From contig NZ_WMDQ01000007.1 of assembly GCF_009707955.1 (NCBI RefSeq), positions 62,001 through 126,000 on the forward strand: a stretch of 64,000 nt of DNA. Direction: 5' to 3'. Below the pieces are notes generated by a model. That model had not been told where the DNA came from. It worked only from the letters and a program-made list of their open reading frames with translations, and did not search any database. The DNA comes from Flavobacterium sp. LC2016-13 (lineage in GTDB: Bacteria; Bacteroidota; Bacteroidia; Flavobacteriales; Flavobacteriaceae). Within the stretch, counting starts at the first letter, position 1, and every line of letters begins with the position of its first letter. The position numbers were made by a program, and so were the translations under genes. Shown one piece after another: positions 51,862 through 60,887 of this stretch.

Positions 51862-52863
51862 TTATATAAAGCTTCTATAAACTGTATTTCGTAAACCAAC
51901 TTCTAACAATAATAAAAAGGCTGCCAGTAAAACAAGTCCTCTATATTTTTCGTCGTAATCGTAGAATTTTAATTCCTGGATTTCAGTAGTTTCTAATTTA
52001 TTAATCGAGTTATATATTTCGGCTAATTTGTCATTGCTTGTAGCTCTAAAATACGTTCCATTAGTTTTACGTGCAATACTTTTCATTAATTGCTCATCAA
52101 TTTCAACTTTTTGCATTTTAAATAAAAACCCGCCATTTGGTGCATAAGCGTATGGAGATTCTGCCATTCCGTTAGTTCCAAGGCCAATCGTGTATACTTT
52201 TATCCCATATTGTTTTGCAATATCAGCCGCTGTTTCAGGTTCAATAAAACCGGCATTATTCACACCATCCGTCATCAAAATAATTACTCGGCTTTTTGCT
52301 TTACTATCTTTAAGACGGTTAACGGCAGTTGCCAATCCCATTCCAATTCCTGTTCCGTCTTGCAAAGCAGTATCGTATTTGATTTCTTTAATAGCTTCCA
52401 GAATAATCGCTTTATCACTTGTAACCGGAGTTTTTGTATAAGCTTCTGATGCATAAAGTACCAAACCAACTCTGTCGTTTGGTCTTTCGTCAACAAAATC
52501 TGCTGCAACTCTTTTTAAAGCTTCCATACGGTTTGGCTTTAAATCTTTTGCCAGCATACTTCCTGAAACGTCAATTGCGATTACAATATCAATTCCTTTA
52601 GTAGTTTTAGTCTGATTGCTGATATCAACTGTTCTTGGTCTTGCCAAAGCAACAATTAATGCACTCAAAGCAATAATCCTGAAAACATACAAGCAAGGTT
52701 TTAGTCTTGTCAATAACGATTCGCTATTTTTAAAACCCTGAGTTGAACTCATTTTTAAAGTAGCCGATTGTTGGTTACGTTTCCAGAAAAACCAGGCAAT
52801 TGCTACTGGAATTAACAGAAACAGCCAAAAGAATTCCGGATTTAAAAAAGTTATCTTTCCCAT
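51862..52863 (-). CDS. batA: BatA: membrane-anchored vWA protein
   Basis: Protein of 333 residues: N-terminal transmembrane segments (WLFLLIPVAIAWFFW, and near 58-75), a vWA domain with IAIDVSGSM near 96-104 and LMTDGVNNAG near 199, and a C-terminal helix (GLVLLAAFLLLLEVGL). It overlaps the gene upstream by one base (TAATG), so it is translated with it. vWA pair BatA/BatB may form a complex energised by MoxR. Confidence 0.93.
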   Translation of the reverse strand: MGKITFLNPEFFWLFLLIPVAIAWFFWKRNQQSATLKMSSTQGFKNSESLLTRLKPCLYVFRIIALSALIVALARPRTVDISNQTKTTKGIDIVIAIDVSGSMLAKDLKPNRMEALKRVAADFVDERPNDRVGLVLYASEAYTKTPVTSDKAIILEAIKEIKYDTALQDGTGIGMGLATAVNRLKDSKAKSRVIILMTDGVNNAGFIEPETAADIAKQYGIKVYTIGLGTNGMAESPYAYAPNGGFLFKMQKVEIDEQLMKSIARKTNGTYFRATSNDKLAEIYNSINKLETTEIQELKFYDYDEKYRGLVLLAAFLLLLEVGLRNTVYRSFI

Positions 52864-54497
52864 TAGTTAGCAGCTTTTCTAAGTTCAACAGAATTTAAAA
52901 TTCGTTCAGAAATTTCATTGGCATACGTATCACCTTCTTCGTGTAAAATCATAATTTGTTGTAATCCCTGATCTTGTTTAAAAAGCAAAATTTCATAATA
53001 AGCTTTTGCACTTGTTTTAGTCTCAGGATTTAAAATAGTCATTGTTCCGTAACCTTTTAATCCCTGAACACCTTGATTCGTTTGAAAATCCTCTTGTTTT
53101 ACAATAATATTCTGACCGCCTTGAGATTCAATTATTTTTAAATTTCCTTCTAAAGTTTTTGCCAGATCAAGATCAACAGGATTTTTAAATTTACTGGTCG
53201 AAACCGTAATATAAAAATTGTCAATCATACTTCCGTATGCAAAAAGCTGCATTTCCTTAATCAAAGCCATAGCCTCTTTCGGAAGTACTTTTTGAGTATC
53301 CATTCGTTTTAAAACTTTTGGAGTTTCTATTAGAACTCCTGGATTTCCGTATTCACTTTTTACCCATTCTCCCTCTAATAATTCTTTAGTCGGATGTCCA
53401 ATTACATTGTCTTTTACGTATTTGAAACCTTTTGTCACAATGAAAAAAGTAGTTGTTGCAGCAAGTAAAAAAACAACAGTTCCTACTGCAATCGCAATAC
53501 GTTTGTTGCGTTTTTTCTGTAATTGAACCTTGATTTGCTTTTGTCTTTGCGCTTCATTCAATAACTGATCTTCTTCTTCCTCAGGAACTTCTGTCGGAAT
53601 TGCGTTATCAAGCGTTAAAATTACTCTCTGAATTTTATTTCTGTCTTCTGTAATTTCAAAATCCAACGGTTTAGATTTAGCGAATTTCACTAAATCTGCC
53701 TGACGTAAAACACGCTCTAAATTCTCAACCGTTTCAGGCGTAAGCGTCATTTTTTTCTTAGTAGAAGCAGTTCTGATTGCCTGAATTAATTCAGAAGTTG
53801 TACTTTCCATTGCTGGAATATGAATCGCTTCTTCGATGTAATTACGGGCAATATCAGTTAGTTCACTGTAGTATTCTTTAATTTCACCTTTCTGAACAAG
53901 TTCTTTTTGCTCTAAGTTGTTTAGTAAGCTTGTAGCTTTCTCAATAGGCGTTTTATAAACTTCTTCTTCGATTTTTTTCTGCTGGCGTTTTTTAACAAAC
54001 CAATACACAAAAACACCAATTCCGATGATGACAATTACAATCAAAACATAAATCCACCAATCGCCAATACCGTTGTCTACAGCTGTAATGTCTTTAATGT
54101 CATACATTTTTTGCTGTAATGTATCGACTTTTATGTTTGCAACTTCTACTCGGATAGAATCGCTTAAAAAAGGTTTTTTATCAATCAAAATCTTAATACT
54201 CGGAATCGTGAATTTTCCTGTATCAAATTGAGTTAAACCATATTTTTTGATCAATTCGTAAGTATCATTTTTCTTAACCGTATCAATTGGATACGATTGA
54301 ATTACTTCTAAAGGACCAATGTTTTTTAGTTTAGGAAAAACAACTTTCGATTTTGAACTCACAACCGTTTTAAGCGTTAACTTAAACTCGGCTCCAATTT
54401 TATTTTTTGTAGTATCAATGCTTGTCTCCACCTGTTTTTGCTGAGCAAAAATAGCTGAGGAAAGTAAAAATAAAAATATGTAAAACTTTAATTTCAT
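52863..54497 (-). CDS. BatD-like/conserved Bat operon membrane protein
   Basis: Protein of 544 residues: signal peptide (up to SAIFAQQ), a periplasmic domain of about 130 residues, a transmembrane helix near 145-165 (WWIYVLIVIVIIGIGVFVYWF), a cytoplasmic helical region, and a second helix near 335-355 (IAIAVGTVVFLLAATTTFF) followed by a C-terminal domain. Such a gene lies between DUF58 and batA in other flavobacterial bat operons. No enzyme motif is visible. Overlaps batA by one base. Confidence 0.8.
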   Translation of the reverse strand: MKLKFYIFLFLLSSAIFAQQKQVETSIDTTKNKIGAEFKLTLKTVVSSKSKVVFPKLKNIGPLEVIQSYPIDTVKKNDTYELIKKYGLTQFDTGKFTIPSIKILIDKKPFLSDSIRVEVANIKVDTLQQKMYDIKDITAVDNGIGDWWIYVLIVIVIIGIGVFVYWFVKKRQQKKIEEEVYKTPIEKATSLLNNLEQKELVQKGEIKEYYSELTDIARNYIEEAIHIPAMESTTSELIQAIRTASTKKKMTLTPETVENLERVLRQADLVKFAKSKPLDFEITEDRNKIQRVILTLDNAIPTEVPEEEEDQLLNEAQRQKQIKVQLQKKRNKRIAIAVGTVVFLLAATTTFFIVTKGFKYVKDNVIGHPTKELLEGEWVKSEYGNPGVLIETPKVLKRMDTQKVLPKEAMALIKEMQLFAYGSMIDNFYITVSTSKFKNPVDLDLAKTLEGNLKIIESQGGQNIIVKQEDFQTNQGVQGLKGYGTMTILNPETKTSAKAYYEILLFKQDQGLQQIMILHEEGDTYANEISERILNSVELRKAAN

Positions 54498-54539
54498 TTG
54501 ATTTTTTGATTTCAGATTTTAGTCTAAAACGAAGCTTAA

Positions 54540-54658
54540 AAATGGCACGCGGATGACGCGGATTTAAGCAGATTTTTATTTGTAATTCTTAAATGCAGAA
54601 AAATTATTTATCAATTTCAAAAAATCTAAAATCTAAAATCTGCACTCTAAAATTATAT
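54540..54658. repeat. Short dispersed-repeat remnant
   Basis: GCACGCGGATGACGCGGATT near 54544-54565 followed by TAAGCAGATTTTTATT resembles the repeat family seen near 57780-57850 (CTGCTTTATCTGC). CTAAAATCTAAAATCTGC repeats follow near 54628-54645. No ORF. Confidence 0.4.
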
Positions 54659-55522
54659 TTACCTTGATTTGAAATAACCTAACAACTTGGTTACATAATT
54701 TTCGTCGACTCTTGTATTAACAACGCCTGCACCGGATTTACTGAAAATATCCTTGAAATAGTTAACTCTTTCCTGATAATGTTTTTCGTAATTCATTCTC
54801 ACGGTTTTTGAGCCGGTATCTACCAATTGCGTTTTACCGGTTTCGGCGTCAAGCATACTTACCATTCCTAAATTCGGGATTTTTTCTTCGCGAATATCAT
54901 ACACACGAACGCCTGTTATATCATGTTTTTTAGAAGCAATTTTTAATGTTTGCTCATAATTTTCAGACATGAAATCAGAAATCACAAAAACAATAGCTTT
55001 CTTTTTCTGTGTTCCTGAAAGAAATTTTAAAGCAGCTCCAACATCTGTTTTGTGGCTTTTTGGTTCAAATTCGATTAATTCACGAATGATTCTCAAAACA
55101 TGTGAACGGCCTTTTTTAGGTGGAATATACAATTCGACATTATCAGAAAATAATATTAAACCAATTTTGTCATTATTTTGTGTAGCCGAAAAAGCCATCG
55201 TTGCCGCAATTTCGGTTACGATGTCTTTTTTGAATTGACTCTTCGAACCAAAACCTTCAGAACCCGAAATATCCACCATTAACATCATGGTTAATTCGCG
55301 TTCTTCTTCAAAAACTTTTACGTGGGCTTCATTATAACGTGCGGTTACATTCCAATCGATGTTACGAATATCATCGCCATATTGGTATTGACGCACCTCG
55401 CTAAAAGTCATCCCACGCCCTTTAAATGAAGAATGGTATTCACCGGAAAAGATATGATTACTCAGTCTTTTGGTTTTGATTTCTATTTTCCGTACTTTTT
55501 TTAAAAGCTCTTTTGTATCCAT
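54659..55522 (-). CDS. DUF58 domain protein of the bat operon
   Basis: Protein of 287 residues. The DUF58 motif and vWA-like fold are seen in GRGMTFSEVRQYQYGDDIRNIDWNVTAR (positions about 36-63; key GDDIRNIDW) and the MIDAS-like MVDISGSEGFG near 89-99. DUF58 proteins are MoxR clients. It has no transmembrane segment. It follows moxR on the minus strand, with a GTTTCAAG-type repeat in the 80-bp gap. Confidence 0.93.
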   Translation of the reverse strand: MDTKELLKKVRKIEIKTKRLSNHIFSGEYHSSFKGRGMTFSEVRQYQYGDDIRNIDWNVTARYNEAHVKVFEEERELTMMLMVDISGSEGFGSKSQFKKDIVTEIAATMAFSATQNNDKIGLILFSDNVELYIPPKKGRSHVLRIIRELIEFEPKSHKTDVGAALKFLSGTQKKKAIVFVISDFMSENYEQTLKIASKKHDITGVRVYDIREEKIPNLGMVSMLDAETGKTQLVDTGSKTVRMNYEKHYQERVNYFKDIFSKSGAGVVNTRVDENYVTKLLGYFKSR

Positions 55523-55602
55523 TTTATTTGTTTAAAGTTTAAAAGTTTCAAGTTTCAAGTTTGCTTTACAACAACCTGAAACTTGAAACATTAAACAAAT
55601 TT

Positions 55603-56607
55603 TTAAGGTACTTCAATCTCGTTTACGATTTTGTTGATAATGTCTACAGAAGTAATGTTTTCGGCTTCAGCCTCATACGTTATTCCAACTCTGTGACGTA
55701 AAACATCATGTACAACAGCACGAACATCTTCTGGAATTACATAACCACGACGTTTGATAAAAGCGTAACATTTTGCAGCATTGGCTAAATTGATACTTCC
55801 ACGTGGAGACGCTCCAAAACTAATAAGAGGTTTTAAGTCGGCTAATTTGTACTTCTCTGGATAACGAGTAGCAAAGATGATATCTAAGATGTATTTTTCG
55901 ATTTTTTCATCCATATAAACTTCACGAACCGCTTCTTGCGCACGCAAAATTTGTTCTACAGAAACTACCGGATTTACTTTTTCGTAAGTTCCTTTTAAGT
56001 TTTGACGAATTACAAAACGCTCTTCATCAATTTTTGGATAATCAATTACAGTTTTCAACATAAAACGGTCAACTTGCGCTTCAGGAAGTTGGTATGTTCC
56101 TTCTTGCTCAACAGGGTTTTGAGTTGCAAGTACTAAAAACGGACGATCTAGTTTGAAAGTAGTGTCGCCAATAGTAACTTGTTTTTCCTGCATAGCCTCT
56201 AATAGTGCTGACTGAACCTTTGCCGGAGCACGGTTAATCTCATCTGCAAGTACGAAGTTGGCAAAAATTGGTCCTTTTTTAATTGAGAATTCATTTGCTT
56301 TGATGTTGTAAATCATTGTTCCAACAACATCGGCAGGTAATAAGTCAGGAGTAAACTGAATACGGCTGAAAGAACCTTGTACAGCTTGTGAAAGCGTATT
56401 TATCGCCAAAGTCTTAGCCAATCCGGGAACACCTTCTAACAAAATATGCCCTTGTCCTAAAAGCCCGATTAATAAACGCTCGACCATGTGTTTCTGGCCC
56501 ACAATAACTTTGTTCATTTCCATTGTAAGAAGGTCTATAAAAGCACTTTCTCTTTCAATTTTTTCATTTATCGCTCTAATGTCTAAAGTCGTTGTATTTT
56601 CTTCCAT
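55603..56607 (-). CDS. moxR: MoxR-family AAA+ ATPase
   Basis: AAA+ protein of 334 residues, first gene of the bat operon. Walker A LEGVPGLAKTLA near 53-64 (GLAKT form), Walker B VLADEINRAP near 117-126, sensor-1 ATQNP near 160, and arginine finger region EAQVDRF. MoxR ATPases help vWA proteins mature or load cofactors and influence stress tolerance. Order downstream is DUF58, 544-residue membrane protein, batA, batB, batC, batD, batE. Confidence 0.95.
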   Translation of the reverse strand: MEENTTTLDIRAINEKIERESAFIDLLTMEMNKVIVGQKHMVERLLIGLLGQGHILLEGVPGLAKTLAINTLSQAVQGSFSRIQFTPDLLPADVVGTMIYNIKANEFSIKKGPIFANFVLADEINRAPAKVQSALLEAMQEKQVTIGDTTFKLDRPFLVLATQNPVEQEGTYQLPEAQVDRFMLKTVIDYPKIDEERFVIRQNLKGTYEKVNPVVSVEQILRAQEAVREVYMDEKIEKYILDIIFATRYPEKYKLADLKPLISFGASPRGSINLANAAKCYAFIKRRGYVIPEDVRAVVHDVLRHRVGITYEAEAENITSVDIINKIVNEIEVP

Positions 56608-56830
56608 ATAAATATTTTTAAAACCTTTTTGAACCGTTGATTTCTATGCCTAACTTTTGAGAGTGCAAATTGAATATTTTTTGAGAAGTAAGATGTTAAA
56701 GAATGGTTAAAACTTCGACCAAAGACCTAATTTTAAGGACGAATTGTGAATCTATTTTTATATTTTTAAGAACTTTGGTGATTATGTTTTAGAAAAGCAT
56801 ATTTATTACCAGAAATAACGCAATAAAACT

Positions 56831-57703
56831 ATGAGTAAAACAACATTATCGCCTATAATTTCGGGCACTATGAATTGGGGAGTTTGGGATAAAAACCTTA
56901 CAACTAAGGAAATGGAAAACATGATACAAATTTGTATCGAGAATAAAATTACCACTTTTGACCACGCTGATATTTACGGAGGTTATACCACAGAAGCTGA
57001 TTTTGGAAAAGCATTTCATAATAGTAAAATTTCCCGCGAAAAATTACAATTAATTACTAAATGCGGAATTCAGATGATTGCTGAAAGCCGTAACAACAAA
57101 ATTAAACACTACGAATATTCAAAAGATTATATTATTTGGTCTGTTGAAGAATCGCTGAAAAAATTGAAAACAGATTTTGTTGATGTTTTTTTATTACACA
57201 GACCAAGTCCGTTAATGCAGGCTGATGAAATTGCTGAAGCGGTTGAAAAATTAAAAGCCGAAGGAAAAATTATCGATTTCGGACTTTCGAATTTTACAAG
57301 TTCTCAAACAGAATTGATTCGCCAGAAAACAGAAGTAAGTTACAATCAGGTACAATTTTCGGCAACTCATTTTGAAGCGATGGTTGATGGAAGTTTAGAT
57401 TATATGCAAACGCACGGAATTCGTCCGTTATCATGGAATCCGCTTGGAACTGTTTTTAGAGAAGATACTAAGAAAACACGTCGTTTGAAAAAATTGTTCT
57501 CGACTTTACTTGAAAAATATCATTTGGGTGCAGATACACTTTTATTGGCATGGATTTTAAAACATCCGGCAGCAGTTATTCCAATTGCAGGAACGGTGAA
57601 CGTTGCCAGAATTCAGTCTTTAGCGAAAGCGGTTGAATTAGAAATGGATAAAGAAGACTGGTTCGCAATCTGGACAGAAAGTATGGGCGACGATGTGCCT
57701 TAA
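56831..57703 (+). CDS. Aldo/keto reductase (YdhF-like)
   Basis: NADPH-dependent aldo/keto reductase of 290 residues with the TIM-barrel tetrad: Asp and Tyr in FDHADIYGGY near 39-48, Lys in LQLITKCGI near 77, His in VFLLHRPSP near 119. The C-terminal cofactor segment has IPIAGTVNVARI. It is divergent from moxR (about 220 bp between) and followed by the SDR gene, after a hairpin repeat. Confidence 0.93.
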   Translation: MSKTTLSPIISGTMNWGVWDKNLTTKEMENMIQICIENKITTFDHADIYGGYTTEADFGKAFHNSKISREKLQLITKCGIQMIAESRNNKIKHYEYSKDYIIWSVEESLKKLKTDFVDVFLLHRPSPLMQADEIAEAVEKLKAEGKIIDFGLSNFTSSQTELIRQKTEVSYNQVQFSATHFEAMVDGSLDYMQTHGIRPLSWNPLGTVFREDTKKTRRLKKLFSTLLEKYHLGADTLLLAWILKHPAAVIPIAGTVNVARIQSLAKAVELEMDKEDWFAIWTESMGDDVP

Positions 57704-57750
57704 AAGTTTGCAGTCTCAGTTTAAGTATTCAATAATAGTATGAAAAAATA

Positions 57751-57882
57751 TTTGCCACAGATTAAAATGATTTTCACTAATTAAAAATCTGCTTTATCTG
57801 CAAAATCTGCGTGAAAAAATTACTCTCGCAGATTTTGCAGATAAAGCAGAAAAAAACATTTTATCTTTTAATCTGTGGTAAA
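57751..57882. repeat. Nested inverted repeat
   Basis: Outer arms TTTGCCACAGATTAAAA (57751-57767) and TTTTAATCTGTGGTAAA (57866-57882) surround inner arms CTGCTTTATCTGCAAAATCTG (57787-57811 region, first 20 bases CTGCTTTATCTGCAAAATCT) and their complement at 57827-57850. A single RNA could fold as one long imperfect stem of about 65 bp. It lies between the AKR and SDR genes. Confidence 0.8.
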
Positions 57883-57900
57883 AAAAATAAAAAATATAGA

Positions 57901-58653
57901 ATGAAAAAAACAGTTTTAATTACTGGAGCTACAAGCGGAATTGGAAAAGCAACTGCACAAATATTGGCCAAAAATAACTTTAAAATTATCCTTTGCGGAA
58001 GACGTAAAGACCGTTTAGCGGAACTTGAAAAAGAGCTTTCGGTTTTTACCGAAGTATATTCTTTGTCTTTTGATGTTCGCGATAAAAATGCTGTTTTGTC
58101 AACTATTAATGCATTGCCAACAGAATTTTCAGAAATTGACGTTTTAATTAATAATGCCGGAAATGCGCATGGTTTAGATCCAATTCAAACGGGAGATTTA
58201 GACGATTGGGATGCTATGATTGACATCAATGTAAAAGGTCTTTTGTATGTTTCAAAAGCAGTAATTCCGAAAATGACAGAAAGAAAATCAGGTCATATTA
58301 TTAATATCGGGTCAACGGCTGCCAAAGAAGTATATCCAAACGGAAATGTGTATTGCGGAACAAAACATGCCGTTGATGCCATTACAGCAGGAATGCGAAT
58401 AGATTTAAATCCGTTCGGAATTCGAGTTGGAGCAATTCATCCTGGAATGGTCGAAACAGAATTCAGCGAAGTGCGTTTTAAAGGCGATGCCGAAAGAGCA
58501 TCAAATGTATATAAAGGATTTGATCCGTTGCAGGCAGAAGATATTGCAGATATTATTCATTTTGTGGTTTCAAGACCGTATCACGTAAACATTGCTGATT
58601 TGGTTGTAATGAGTACAGCGCAAGCATCATCGACAATTGTTAAAAGAGATTAG
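57901..58653 (+). CDS. Short-chain dehydrogenase (YdfG-like serine/malonic semialdehyde type)
   Basis: SDR of 250 residues with [10 protein letters not shown] near 8-17, NNAGNAHG near 90, catalytic [11 protein letters not shown] with Ser, and YCGTK giving Tyr-x-x-x-Lys near 158-162, then HPGMVETEF. This matches YdfG-type oxidoreductases. The frame is open from 57811, but the first 30 codons come from the hairpin repeat; [10 protein letters not shown] at 57901 is the proper start. Confidence 0.93.
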   Translation: MKKTVLITGATSGIGKATAQILAKNNFKIILCGRRKDRLAELEKELSVFTEVYSLSFDVRDKNAVLSTINALPTEFSEIDVLINNAGNAHGLDPIQTGDLDDWDAMIDINVKGLLYVSKAVIPKMTERKSGHIINIGSTAAKEVYPNGNVYCGTKHAVDAITAGMRIDLNPFGIRVGAIHPGMVETEFSEVRFKGDAERASNVYKGFDPLQAEDIADIIHFVVSRPYHVNIADLVVMSTAQASSTIVKRD

Positions 58654-58666
58654 TTTATTGTGCTTT

Positions 58667-58747
58667 CCTGCAAGGTTTTTTTTAACCTTGTAGGTATTAT
58701 TATTATTTAAAATTAAAATCCTGCAAGGTTGAAAAAAAACTTGCAGG
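58667..58747. repeat. Two CTGCAAGGTT hairpins
   Basis: CCTGCAAGGTTTTTTTTAAC...CTTGTAGG (58667-58694) and CCTGCAAGGTTGAAAAAAAAC...TTGCAGG (58720-58747) each form a hairpin and share the same first ten bases. This type is common after flavobacterial genes and may act as a terminator of the SDR transcript. Confidence 0.65.
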
Positions 58748-58795
58748 ATATTCATAAAGTCTAAAAATCTAAGCCAGTCTAATAATCTAAAAAGA

Positions 58796-59935
58796 ATGAT
58801 CAACAAACGTCTTTTAATAAAAAACCTCCTCGCTCATAATGACGAGAGCAGTTTTTATGATAAAAAAAGACAATTGAATTTACATACGCGGGAAGGAAAA
58901 GGAAAGTTTCTGAAACACATTTGTGCGTTATCGAATTCAAATCCAACCAATAATTCTTATATCGTTGTTGGAGTAGAAGATCAGGATAATGAAATAGTTG
59001 GCGATGATTTCTTTGATGATAGCCGAATTCAGAATCTCGTAAATGCCTTTTTAGAGAATCCACCTAAAATTCAGTACGAAAATGTACCATTTCCAAATCT
59101 TCCAAAAGATAGAGTAATAGGATTGGTTACGATTAAACCCAAAAATAAAACATCTTATTTTAAAAAAGGAATTCATACTATTCTTGCAAACAGTGTTTTT
59201 GTGAGACGAGGCAGTAATTCTGTTCCTGTTGAAGGTGAAATTGAAAAAAATTATCAAAATGTAGAAACTGTAATCGGAATCGAAAATAGCTCCCGAAACA
59301 GTATTCAGTATACACTCGACGGCGTAATCGATTTTATGAATTTCAGGCACAAAGACATGTCGCCTAAATATTATGTTTTTAAAGAATTATTTGTGATTTG
59401 TTGGGCCGGAGTTCCAAAAAAATCACGCGAGACTACTTTTTTATCTCGTGTAGATATTGAGTTAATCAACGAACAAATTAAGCTTTTTTACTCTGCGCAG
59501 GATGTTGTTACGATTGTTTTTGATGAAGATAGTTTTACAATTACAGAGTATGTTCCGTTAGGCTTAAACGACAAAACAAGTTATTATCCTTTAGAAGAGC
59601 AAACTATTCATTTTTTTGATAACGGTTATTACAAAATCGATCGTAAAATGCTTTTTCAGCCTCCGGAATTCAATAAACGAATGTTGTATCACATTTATAA
59701 TTCGAATATTGCACTACTTCAAAAATTGCAAAAAGGAATTGCTTTGGCTGGACGTGAAATGATTGATTTAGAAAATCTTCCGTCAACTTTTATGATTTGC
59801 CACCTTAATGGTTTTGATGATGCCAAACAAAAATTAATTGACTCGAAATTGCTCTTAAAACCTTTTCCGCAAGTGTATTTGTCTTTTAAAGAAGCTTTAC
59901 GAATTCTGCGTAAAATGAAATATGATTTTCAGTAA
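58796..59935 (+). CDS. AlbA_2/Schlafen-like putative ATP- or nucleic-acid-binding protein
   Basis: Protein of 379 residues. The N-terminal part is an AlbA_2 (Slfn) domain: KRQLNLHTREGKGKFLKHICALSNS near 24-48 (key GKGKFLKHICALSN), YIVVGVED near 55, and GLVTIKP near 111, FVRRGSNS. The C-terminal 230 residues have no family I recognise. Such proteins are often called ATP-binding or transcriptional regulators; Schlafen domains can be RNases in eukaryotes. It stands alone downstream of the SDR gene. Confidence 0.75.
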   Translation: MINKRLLIKNLLAHNDESSFYDKKRQLNLHTREGKGKFLKHICALSNSNPTNNSYIVVGVEDQDNEIVGDDFFDDSRIQNLVNAFLENPPKIQYENVPFPNLPKDRVIGLVTIKPKNKTSYFKKGIHTILANSVFVRRGSNSVPVEGEIEKNYQNVETVIGIENSSRNSIQYTLDGVIDFMNFRHKDMSPKYYVFKELFVICWAGVPKKSRETTFLSRVDIELINEQIKLFYSAQDVVTIVFDEDSFTITEYVPLGLNDKTSYYPLEEQTIHFFDNGYYKIDRKMLFQPPEFNKRMLYHIYNSNIALLQKLQKGIALAGREMIDLENLPSTFMICHLNGFDDAKQKLIDSKLLLKPFPQVYLSFKEALRILRKMKYDFQ

Positions 59936-60038
59936 AGGTTCAAAGGCTTATAGTCGCAAAGGTTCAAAGATTTTCTGTAGAGGCGTAAAACGGTTCGTTT
60001 AGCTCAAAAGAACTGATTTTTTTGAATAAATAAATTCT

Positions 60039-60782
60039 TTACTGATACAATAAATATTTAAGCACTTTATCATACGGAAAAAGTAATTCTTTTGGGCCGT
60101 CAGCATAAGAAGCAGCTTCGTATGAGTTGTAATATAAAAGCAATCCTTCTTCGGTATAAAAAATGTTTTGTGGCAACTGAAATTTGTCATTTTCGAACAT
60201 TAAACCTGTTGCGTTAATATTTGATTTTTCCGGGATTTTGTATTTGGCGCGGAATTCTTTTTCGGCGAAAGCCTTAAATTCTTTCTCGCTTTTAAATAAT
60301 TGATCGTTAAAAATGGTTTTTCCGGTTTTTGGATTGAATAATAAAGATCGAAAGCCCTGATAACCGTGAGCACCACCGGTAAAAGTATAATGATCGATTT
60401 TTATATTTATAATCTGATCAGACTCAAATTCCAGGTTTCCCTTAATTTTGCCCTCCCAACCGTAAGTTTCTGTTGGAAATTTTTTATGCATTTCTTCATA
60501 CGAAGCAATAAAAGAATTGGTTAATGTTTCATAATCTTTTACTTTTAATGGATTTTCACCAAAATAAACGATCTCTTTTATTACTGAAAATATTTTTTTG
60601 TTGATACTATCTGCAACTACAGGAATATTTTTTGCTACAGGAATATCAATCGTAATTTGTGGGCAATCTGTTTTGCAGGGAATGTTTGATTTTTTGTTAA
60701 ACGTTTCATTTCCAAATGAAAGCTCTTTGTTACAACTAGTGAATATTACAAACAAAAAGACTAAAAAAGCATACTGTTTCAT
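60039..60782 (-). CDS. DUF3298/DUF4163 (RsiV-like) lipoprotein
   Basis: Lipoprotein of 247 residues; lipobox VIFTSC with Cys near 17. The middle has the DUF4163-like region (PQITIDIPVAKN). The DUF3298 core follows: YTFTGGAHGYQGFRSLLFNPKTGK near 131-154 (key GGAHG) and a C-terminal YAASYADGPKELLFPYDKV. RsiV anti-sigma factors carry the same domains and bind lysozyme, but this protein has no membrane-sigma partner nearby. Divergent from the cystathionine synthase gene. Confidence 0.85.
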   Translation of the reverse strand: MKQYAFLVFLFVIFTSCNKELSFGNETFNKKSNIPCKTDCPQITIDIPVAKNIPVVADSINKKIFSVIKEIVYFGENPLKVKDYETLTNSFIASYEEMHKKFPTETYGWEGKIKGNLEFESDQIINIKIDHYTFTGGAHGYQGFRSLLFNPKTGKTIFNDQLFKSEKEFKAFAEKEFRAKYKIPEKSNINATGLMFENDKFQLPQNIFYTEEGLLLYYNSYEAASYADGPKELLFPYDKVLKYLLYQ

Positions 60783-60846
60783 ATCTAAAAGTGTTAATTA
60801 TATACAAAGGTAAGAAGTTGTATCAGGATTAAAATAAATTAAACGG

Positions 60847-60854
60847 TAAATTTG
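60847..60854 (+). promoter_or_regulatory. Possible -7 box of the cystathionine gamma-synthase gene
   Basis: TAAATTTG matches TAnnTTTG and lies 33 bases before the ATG. The nearest TTG (60818-60820) is 26 bases away, longer than the usual 17-23, so the call is tentative. Confidence 0.35.
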
Positions 60855-60887
60855 TACTCTTAATTAGAGTTTTAAAAACGTAACTAT

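Noticed and set aside
57811..57900. Upstream extension of the SDR gene by 30 codons
   Set aside because: The extension is encoded by the inverted repeat at 57751-57882; the SDR family begins at [10 protein letters not shown].
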